Below are positions 58,099 through 64,000 of a stretch of DNA of 64,000 nt, in pieces; within the stretch, counting starts at the first letter, position 1, and each line of letters begins with the position of its first letter. The notes beneath the pieces were generated by a model. The model was given only the letters and a program-made list of their open reading frames with translations. It was not told the DNA's origin and did no database searches. Source of the stretch: Sphingobium sp. EP60837 (GTDB lineage Bacteria > Pseudomonadota > Alphaproteobacteria > Sphingomonadales > Sphingomonadaceae); contig NZ_CP015987.1 in the NCBI RefSeq assembly GCF_001658005.1, positions 372,001 to 436,000 on the forward strand, given 5' to 3'. A program made the position numbers and the translations under genes.

Positions 58099-58455
58099 TC
58101 ATTCCGCAGCCCCGGAGGTGAACGTGCCGATGGCGTTCGATCGTGTGCCCACGTCCTTGCTCTGCGTTGGCACGCCGAGTTCCTGGGCAAAGAAAGCGCA
58201 GGTTATCGCTAATCCTTCCTTGAGCGAGACGCGAGGTTCCCAGCCCAACATGCTTCGTGCCCGTTTGATGCCTGGCCGCCGGCGTCGCGGATCGTCGACC
58301 GGAAGCGGCGTGAACTTCACGTCCGAAATCGTGCCCGTCTCGGCCACGACATGGTCGAGCAGATCGAGGATGCGATGTTCTTCCGGGTTGCCCAGATTGA
58401 CCGGGACCAAAACCGGCATCGGCGCTTCCATCAAGCGGACCAATCCGTCCACCAT
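58099..58455 (-). pseudogene. C-terminal fragment of a UDP-sugar epimerase/decarboxylase
   Basis: About 119 residues: LVRLMEAPMPVLVPVNLGNP, EEHRILDLLDHVVAETG, FTPLPVDDPRRRRPGIKRAR, LGWEPRVSLKEGL and ITCAFFAQELG. This is the end of extended short-chain dehydrogenases such as UDP-glucuronate decarboxylase, where NLGNPEE and DDPRRRRPDI are typical. The Rossmann domain with the NAD and YxxxK site is absent, so no activity is possible. It abuts the hsp20 remnant, a join of unrelated fragments typical of eroded accessory DNA. Confidence 0.82.
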
Positions 58456-58761
58456 GTTCTGGAAGAAACCCGAGCCCCAATCCCCGTCGACCAGATGCCA
58501 CCAATCCTGCGCCTGCGCTTGCCCATCGCGGCGAGTTATCCGCGCGGTGTACCAATTGGCGGGCAGGGCAGGATTCTTGACCCTGTCTCCTTCAGCGCGC
58601 TTATTCCACTAGGAAGTTGGCTGTTGACGTAATTTCACACAGTTTGATGTGCTCGCACGCGGGTACTTTGTGCTGCAGCGCCTCAACGATGCGCCGGATG
58701 ATTCGAGGTGTGAGGAAGAAGTTCTCGCTGCAGAGGCAAGGCAAACCAACCCATAGGTGAA

Positions 58762-59115
58762 TCACCGCTCAATCGCAGCGGCTTTCCGGTCGAGAGCCTT
58801 GGCTTTGCGATCTGCCTCATCACGTAACTTTGCTGCCTCCGCCTCCAGCCTCTCGGCCTCAACGTCGGCCTGCCGCTGATAGTTTTGGCCCTCAGCCTCC
58901 AAAGCCTCTGCAGAGGCCTCTCTCGATTTCCTCGCTGCGGCATTGGCACGATCCTGTGCCTCGCCGGCTTTTTCAGCGGGGCCTGACCCCCCATAGGGCA
59001 GGCCTGCTGCGTTGGCCGCAGCCCGATCCTGCTCTTCTCCCGCTTGCTCGGCGGGGCCGTCACATGCCGCCAACCAAAACAATGCCGTGAGCATGAGAGA
59101 CGATGTCTTCATCAT
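58762..59115 (-). CDS. Small helical lipoprotein
   Basis: 117 residues. The signal peptide ends at lipobox LAAC (residue 18), so it is lipid-anchored. The mature protein is a long Ala/Glu-rich helix, with repeats EQAGEEQDRAAANAAG and EKAGEAQDRANAAARKSREA, then QADVEAERLEAEAAKLRDEA, likely a coiled coil or periplasmic spacer. Function unknown. Start could be Met 59115 or Met 59112; the former is kept. Confidence 0.8.
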   Translation of the reverse strand: MMKTSSLMLTALFWLAACDGPAEQAGEEQDRAAANAAGLPYGGSGPAEKAGEAQDRANAAARKSREASAEALEAEGQNYQRQADVEAERLEAEAAKLRDEADRKAKALDRKAAAIER

Positions 59116-59483
59116 TTAAGAGCCTTGAAACCACATCGGATGAACGTTTCGAGCTGCGAGAAGGTTGCGCTCTGCTTTCCCCAGCTAGCTGCAGTCGTTG
59201 ACCGGCACCGATGTTGGCGCGGCGAGGCCGATACAGATTGGCGGCCTTCCGGGTTCAGGCAACAAACAGGCAAGGCCTTAGAGTACTGAGAACTGTATAT
59301 TGCACATGATCGGTTAAATATAAGCGACGCAGCTGCTCCCTCATGATACAAGGGAAATCGAAGGCCTGCAGGCGGTCATGGCGGACTGCGCGTTGATCTA
59401 CGAGAACGCACCAGCAAATAGTCGATCCTCGGCCATGATCTGACAGCCTGCCGAAACGCCCAGCCCAGCCCAAGGAATTCCCG
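59116..59483. other. Intergenic region, nothing recognised
   Basis: 368 bp between divergent small genes. It must hold both promoters; no convincing boxes or hairpins were found. The AAGGAA before 59484 is the ribosome site of the next gene. Confidence 0.5.
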
Positions 59484-59609
59484 ATGGCCAAAAGTCAGAA
59501 AAGATCGAACCGTGAGGTTCGCAAACCAAAAGCAGAAAAGTCTAAAAAGAATGCGTCCAACCCGACGCAAAAACCTGGCGCAGTGAGTATCGTTACCCTG
59601 AAAAGCTGA
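59484..59609 (+). CDS. Small basic protein, 41 residues
   Basis: AAGGAA precedes ATG 59484 by 7 nt. The product MAKSQKRSNREVRKPKAEKS, then KKNASNPTQKPGAVSIVTLK, is very basic and disordered, and resembles the MAK-Q-RSN-E--KPK family of small nucleic-acid-like proteins of alphaproteobacteria. It probably binds nucleic acid or ribosomes; no evidence beyond composition. Confidence 0.62.
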   Translation: MAKSQKRSNREVRKPKAEKSKKNASNPTQKPGAVSIVTLKS

Positions 59610-60275
59610 TCGCGACACGGCTGGCCGGGGGTGCATCGTCTAGTGGGATGAAGCCGCGGCCGGTTCTTCGATCTGTGCCGATCAAGCCACACGAGAGCAC
59701 TTCTGCACCGTCCGCCCCCCAACATGTCGCCTTCTGCCTGCATGCGATTAAGTCCCCGCGCACGGTGTCGGGATTCCCACTATGCGGGAAGCGGCTGCGC
59801 CGGATCGATCGGATGGTTTTCAATGCAAGTGCCTCTATCAAGACGAAGCGTCATCACTGTCCGGTGAAAAGCCATGTGAGCAATGCCGTCCAGCATCTCC
59901 TCTTCCATTTTCACTTCTTAGGAGCCTGAAGGCAGGTTGGTCGAATTCCGGCAGTTGGAACGGCGCTACGAATACTACCGTTTCACGCCGCCCGGCTTTC
60001 CGGATCGTCCGCATTGCCATCGGTGGTGGAGCTGGCGGCCGCGAGCATCCGCCAGAGCATCGCGGTGCAGGCCGGTGATTTCCCCATCGATTATTAGCCG
60101 TGTTCACGGGCGGAGAGGTGACTATGACGATCGGTGACGTAAACGGCGCTGCGCGCACCGTGACGCAGAGTTTCTACACCAGTCCGCGCCTGCTGCGGGA
60201 GGGGCTGGACGCCTTCTCACTGGAGGCGGATTTTTGCGCAAGGATTTCGGCACGTCGGAAGACCAAGGCGCACCG
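59610..60275. other. Gap with no supported gene
   Basis: About 666 bp. Several short frames exist on both strands, for example near 59937 and 60124 (MTIGDVNGAARTVTQSFYTS), without known motifs, start signals or codon bias. The segment could be eroded accessory DNA as to its left. Confidence 0.45.
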
Positions 60276-61160
60276 TCACGACACCGCTAGGACGGTTGCT
60301 GCCTGCTTATGTATGAGACCGGATACCGCCTGGATGCGTGCGAGCTTGGTCATATCACGATGGCTCACCAGCCAGAAGCTGCGCGTGATTTCGACATCAT
60401 CGCCCAGCAACCTGACCAAGCCCGGATGATTTGCAGCCATGAAATCCGGGAGCACGCCTATGCCAGCGCCATCAAGGACCAGACGGCGCTGAATTCCGAT
60501 GCTGCTAGATCGCAATATGGCCTCCGCACCTGCCTGAACTTCGTCCAAATAGTCGAGTTCCGGTGCGAAAATGAATTCCGGCACATAACCGACCAGCACA
60601 TGATCCTGAAGATCCCGACGATCTGCCAGAGCACCCTTGCGCCCCAGATATTCCGGCGAGGCATAGAGATGCAGCCGATAGTCGGCGAGCCGTTGCACGG
60701 AGAGATTTCCGCGCTGCGGCCGGGCGAGCATGACGGCCATGTCTGCTTCCCGCTTCGATGGATTGAGAAAGCCCGAAGCCGTCACGACATCCAAGTGAAT
60801 GCCTGGATGCTGCGCATGGAAGGACGGCAGGCCGGGCGCAAGTATCCATGTCCCAAATCCTTCCGCTACCGAAATTCGTACATGGCCGTTCAGGCTTTGC
60901 CGTTCACCCTTGACCTCCGCAACGGCGGCAAGAGCGGCGCCTTCGATGCTTTCAGCATGCCGGAACAATGCTATGCCTCGATGAGTAAGAACGCGGTCCG
61001 GCCCGGCCTGCTCGAACAATTCCGCGTCGAGGGTTTGAGCGAGCCGGGAAAGACGCCGGGAAATGGTTGTCGCATCCATCCCGAGCGCACGCGCTGCGGG
61101 CGCCATCCGCTTCATGCGCGCGACAGTCAGGAACAGGCGCAGATCATCCCAGTCGAACAT
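60276..61160 (-). CDS. LysR-family regulator of the divergent mmsA genes
   Basis: 294 residues from ATG 61160 (MFDWDDLRLFLTVARMKRMA); GAGGAAG lies 3 nt upstream, so the TTG at 61175 is not used. The HTH is AARALGMDATTISRRLSRLA; the effector-binding domain spans about 90-290 (NGHVRISVAEGFGTWILAPG, DMAVMLARPQRGNLSVQRLA). It is divergent from mmsA by about 100 bp and therefore the probable regulator of valine catabolism, activated by an intermediate not identifiable here. Confidence 0.9.
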   Translation of the reverse strand: MFDWDDLRLFLTVARMKRMAPAARALGMDATTISRRLSRLAQTLDAELFEQAGPDRVLTHRGIALFRHAESIEGAALAAVAEVKGERQSLNGHVRISVAEGFGTWILAPGLPSFHAQHPGIHLDVVTASGFLNPSKREADMAVMLARPQRGNLSVQRLADYRLHLYASPEYLGRKGALADRRDLQDHVLVGYVPEFIFAPELDYLDEVQAGAEAILRSSSIGIQRRLVLDGAGIGVLPDFMAANHPGLVRLLGDDVEITRSFWLVSHRDMTKLARIQAVSGLIHKQAATVLAVS

Positions 61161-61170
61161 CGGCTTCCTC

Positions 61171-61201
61171 TGCAAAAATGCAGATCATACATGCAAAAAT
61201 G
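61171..61201. promoter_or_regulatory. Direct-repeat operator between lysR and mmsA
   Basis: TGCAAAAATG occurs at 61171-61180 and again at 61192-61201, 21 bp apart (two helix turns), and another ATGCAT follows near 61211. Same-face repeats between divergent genes are usual LysR-type binding sites. Confidence 0.5.
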
Positions 61202-61262
61202 AGCTATTGAATGCATAATCACGATCAGCCATGCAACCGTGCAACCAAGCGAGAGGTGCCCC

Positions 61263-62759
61263 ATGCGCGAAATCACTCACAAGCTGGCCTTTGCCCATGA
61301 CGGCACGGCCAATCGCTATAGCGACGTCTTCGATCCCAATAATGGCGCCGTTCAGGCCCGCGTCGCCCTGGGCGATGCCGCGCTGCTGGACCGCGCGGTG
61401 GAGGCCGCGAAGAAAGCACAGCCCGCCTGGGCTGCGGTCAACCCGCAGCGGCGCGCGCGCGTCATGTTCAACTTCAAGGCCCTGGTCGAGCAGAATATCG
61501 ACGAGCTGGCGCATCTGCTCAGCTCGGAACATGGCAAGGTGGTCGCCGATGCCAAGGGTGACATCCAACGCGGCCTGGAAGTCATCGAATTCTGCTGCGG
61601 CATCCCGCATGTGCTAAAGGGTGAGTACACCCAGGGCGCCGGTCCCGGGATCGATGTCTATTCGATGCGCCAGCCCTTGGGTATCGGCGTGGGCATCACC
61701 CCCTTCAACTTCCCTGCGATGATCCCACTGTGGATGTCGGGGGTCGCCATCGCCACCGGCAATGCCTTCATCCTGAAGCCCTCTGAACGTGACCCGTCCG
61801 TTCCGGTCCGCATTGCCGAGCTGTTCCTGGAAGCCGGTCTGCCCGAAGGCATTATGCAGGTCATACAGGGTGACAAGGAAATGGTCGATGCCATCCTCGA
61901 CCATCCGGATATCGCGGCGGTCAGCTTCGTCGGTTCCTCCGACATCGCCCATTATGTCTATAAGCGGGGCGTGGACGCGGGCAAGCGCGTGCAGGCCATG
62001 GGTGGCGCCAAAAATCACGGCATCGTCATGCCGGACGCTGATCTCGACCAGGTCGTCAATGATCTTGCAGGCGCTGCCTTTGGCTCGGCCGGCGAACGCT
62101 GCATGGCCCTGCCCGTCGTCGTGCCGATCGGGGATAGGACCGCCCTTGCCCTGCGCGAAAAGCTGATCCCGGCGATCGAAGCACTGCGCGTAGGCGTCTC
62201 CACCGACCCCGACGCCCATTATGGCCCGGTCGTCACCGCCGCACATAAGGCGAAGATCGAAAGCTATATCCAGATGGGCGTCGATGAAGGCGCGGAGCTG
62301 GTGGTCGATGGGCGCGGCTTCAAGCTGCAGGGGCATGAGGAAGGCTTCTTCGTCGGCCCTACGCTGTTCGACCATGTGAAGCCCACCATGCGCACCTACA
62401 AGGAAGAGATTTTCGGTCCGGTCCTGCAGATGGTCCGTGCAGAGAATTTCGAAGAGGCGCTCGCCCTCCCCAGCCAGCATCAATATGGCAATGGCGTTGC
62501 GATCTTCACGCGCAACGGCCACGCCGCGCGCGAATTCGCCGCCCGCGTGAATGTCGGCATGGTCGGCATCAACGTCCCGATCCCGGTGCCGGTCGCCTAT
62601 CACACCTTCGGCGGCTGGAAGCGTTCGGCCTTTGGCGACACCAACCAGCACGGCATGGAAGGCGTCAAATTCTGGACGAAGGTAAAGACCGTGACGCAGC
62701 GCTGGCCCGATGGCGGTGCGTCTGACGATAGTGCCTTCATCATTCCGACAATGGGGTGA
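61263..62759 (+). CDS. mmsA: Methylmalonate-semialdehyde dehydrogenase (CoA-acylating)
   Basis: 498 residues from ATG 61263 (MREITHKLAFAHDGTANRYS) with GAGAGGTG upstream; the frame from 61239 is longer without support. The aldehyde-dehydrogenase fold is complete: GIGVGITPFNFPAMIPLWMS (NAD site start), FVGSSDIAHYVYKRG, and the catalytic Cys in GSAGERCMALPV typical of the MmsA/IolA class, which lacks the usual catalytic Glu. It converts methylmalonate semialdehyde to propionyl-CoA in valine (and myo-inositol) breakdown. The acyl-CoA dehydrogenase 115 bp later supports the valine role. A hairpin follows its stop. Confidence 0.95.
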   Translation: MREITHKLAFAHDGTANRYSDVFDPNNGAVQARVALGDAALLDRAVEAAKKAQPAWAAVNPQRRARVMFNFKALVEQNIDELAHLLSSEHGKVVADAKGDIQRGLEVIEFCCGIPHVLKGEYTQGAGPGIDVYSMRQPLGIGVGITPFNFPAMIPLWMSGVAIATGNAFILKPSERDPSVPVRIAELFLEAGLPEGIMQVIQGDKEMVDAILDHPDIAAVSFVGSSDIAHYVYKRGVDAGKRVQAMGGAKNHGIVMPDADLDQVVNDLAGAAFGSAGERCMALPVVVPIGDRTALALREKLIPAIEALRVGVSTDPDAHYGPVVTAAHKAKIESYIQMGVDEGAELVVDGRGFKLQGHEEGFFVGPTLFDHVKPTMRTYKEEIFGPVLQMVRAENFEEALALPSQHQYGNGVAIFTRNGHAAREFAARVNVGMVGINVPIPVPVAYHTFGGWKRSAFGDTNQHGMEGVKFWTKVKTVTQRWPDGGASDDSAFIIPTMG

Positions 62760-62764
62760 TATTT

Positions 62765-62792
62765 GTGCGGGGAGCGTCCACGCTCCCCGCAC
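62765..62792 (+). terminator. Perfect hairpin after mmsA
   Basis: GTGCGGGGAGCGT and ACGCTCCCCGCAC form a 13-bp perfect stem around a 2-nt centre (practical loop 4-6 nt), 6 bp past the stop. No T-run, so it may attenuate rather than stop transcription into the next gene of the same pathway, or stabilise the mRNA end. Confidence 0.6.
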
Positions 62793-62874
62793 ATGCCGGT
62801 TGGCCGCACAGGTTCCAGCGGTCCAATAAGGCAGGCCGTGGCGTAAAGCGCCCCCACAACAGGGCTGAGAGACG

Positions 62875-64000
62875 ATGACCCAGTTCGATCTTACCGACGA
62901 CCAGCGCGAAATTCAGGATCTGGCGCGGCGTTTCACCGCCGAGGCGATCACCCCCCATGCCGCGGAATGGGACGAAAAGCATATTTTCCCGCGCGACACG
63001 ATCCGCGCCGCGGCGGAACTGGGCTTTGGCGCCATCTATGTTTCCGAATCGTCCGGCGGCATCGGCCTCGGGCGGCTGGAGTCGGCGCTGATCATGGAGG
63101 CGATGGCCTATGGCTGCCCCTCCACCAGCGCCTTCATCTCCATCCACAATATGGCCGCCTGGATGATCGACCGCTTTGGCGGCCAGGGGGTCAAGGACAA
63201 ATATCTGCCCTCCATGGTGACGATGGACCGGATGGGCAGCTATTGCCTTACCGAAGCGGGCGCAGGGTCAGACGCCGCCGCGCTCAAGACCAGGGCGGTG
63301 AAGGATGGCGATCATTATGTCGTCACCGGCTCCAAGCAGTTCATCTCAGGGGGCGGCGAGAATGAAGTCTATGTCGTCATGGTCCGCACCGGCGAGGATG
63401 GGCCGAAGGGCATCAGCTGCCTCGTCATCGAAAAGGACATGTCCGGCGTCAGCTTCGGCGCGCAGGAACGCAAGCTCGGTTGGCATTCCCAACCGACCGC
63501 CCAGGTCAATTTCGACGGCGTACGCGTGCCGGTGGAAAATCTCGTCGGGGCAGAAGGCGAAGGTTTCCGCATCGCGATGATGGGCCTCGACGGCGGCCGT
63601 CTCAATATCGGCGCCTGTTCGCTCGGCGGCGCGCAGCGCTGCATCGACGAAGCGGTCGCCTATACCAAGGACCGGCAGCAGTTCGGCCAGAGCATCGCCG
63701 ATTTCCAGAACACGCAATTCACCTTGGCCGACATGGAAACGGAGCTTCAGGCCGCCCGCGCGCTGCTCTACATGGCCGCCGTCAAGGTCACGGAAAACGC
63801 GCCGGACAAGACCCGCTTCGCCGCCATGGCCAAGCGCATCGCTACGGACACCGGCTCTTCTGTCGCCGACCGTGCGCTGCAGTTGCACGGCGGCTATGGC
63901 TACCTGATGGATTATCCGATCGAACGCCTCTGGCGCGACCTGCGCGTCCATTCCATTCTGGAAGGCACCAATCAGGTCATGCGCATGATCGTTGCCCGCG
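62875..64000 (+). CDS. Acyl-CoA dehydrogenase (isobutyryl-CoA type), 3' end outside window
   Basis: 375 residues are visible from ATG 62875 (MTQFDLTDDQREIQDLARRF), nearly the full 380-390. The FAD-binding blocks are present: SYCLTEAGAGSDAAALKTRA and LGWHSQPTAQVNFDGVRVPV; the later part reads GGRLNIGACSLGGAQ, ADRALQLHGGYGYLMDYPIE and ends near the catalytic Glu in ILEGTNQVMR. Valine-pathway members of this family oxidise isobutyryl-CoA to methacrylyl-CoA. Operon neighbour of mmsA; further genes such as mmsB and an enoyl-CoA hydratase probably follow beyond the window. Confidence 0.93.
   Translation, partial: MTQFDLTDDQREIQDLARRFTAEAITPHAAEWDEKHIFPRDTIRAAAELGFGAIYVSESSGGIGLGRLESALIMEAMAYGCPSTSAFISIHNMAAWMIDRFGGQGVKDKYLPSMVTMDRMGSYCLTEAGAGSDAAALKTRAVKDGDHYVVTGSKQFISGGGENEVYVVMVRTGEDGPKGISCLVIEKDMSGVSFGAQERKLGWHSQPTAQVNFDGVRVPVENLVGAEGEGFRIAMMGLDGGRLNIGACSLGGAQRCIDEAVAYTKDRQQFGQSIADFQNTQFTLADMETELQAARALLYMAAVKVTENAPDKTRFAAMAKRIATDTGSSVADRALQLHGGYGYLMDYPIERLWRDLRVHSILEGTNQVMRMIVAR

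Noticed and set aside
60121..60429. 109-residue frame starting MTIGDVNGAARTV-like sequence
   Set aside because: It runs into the antisense of the LysR gene and shows no family similarity or ribosome site.

Overview
The window is GC-rich, densely coded chromosomal DNA of an alphaproteobacterium, most likely a sphingomonad (Sphingobium/Sphingomonas/Novosphingobium type). The grounds are protein style, an alphaproteobacterial SOS box (GTTC-N7-GTTC) before an imuA-imuB-dnaE2 cassette, sigma-EcfG-type promoters (GGAAC-N16/17-GTT), LigD/Ku end joining and several small proteins typical of that family. No rRNA, tRNA or CRISPR array was seen. The genus is an inference.

Layout. 0-9 kb: 3' part of a sulfatase gene, a regulator with two fused TetR units, a two-domain VOC protein, then a MHYT-PAS-GGDEF-EAL c-di-GMP gene split by an IS5-family (IS1031-type) element with 3-bp target duplication. 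8.9-12.8 kb: a frameshifted unknown gene, then a probable Fur-controlled TonB receptor plus PepSY membrane protein (iron uptake). 13-15.5 kb: Crp/Fnr regulator, BLUF blue-light sensor and a PHB-depolymerase-like esterase. 15.9-30 kb: a DNA-damage island with a truncated SRAP gene, a VapBC pair whose antitoxin gene is broken, an intact SRAP gene, a DUF1810 gene, the SOS mutasome imuA-imuB-dnaE2, a tiny membrane protein, and end-joining genes ligD and ku enclosing a GNAT fusion, a KTSC protein and an unknown protein.

30-35.5 kb: DUF1622 and DUF72 proteins, two lipoproteins, then a decayed stretch with an intact Phd/YefM-type antitoxin, its pseudogenised toxin and an ardC remnant. 35.8-37 kb: two small heat-shock proteins behind a leader resembling a ROSE RNA thermometer. 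37.3-41.2 kb: a YbbP/YbbA ABC transporter divergent from a TesA-like esterase. 41.3-47.2 kb: CreD-like and App1-like proteins and a secreted cadherin-like/RTX protein. 47.7-55.1 kb: a two-gene signalling operon, a 1797-residue kinase with nine near-identical 92-residue HAMP-type units and a second hybrid kinase overlapping it by 4 bp. 55.7-60.2 kb: a second Crp/Fnr regulator, small sphingomonad proteins (one behind an excellent EcfG promoter), an hsp20 remnant and an epimerase remnant. 60.3-64 kb: a LysR regulator divergent from valine-catabolism genes mmsA and an acyl-CoA dehydrogenase cut by the window end.

Taken together, much of the window serves stress: SOS mutagenesis, abasic-site protection, end joining, heat shock, light and second-messenger sensing, and candidate general-stress promoters. 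Gene decay is unusually visible: seven broken or truncated genes can be read directly, including two toxin-antitoxin pairs that lost opposite partners.
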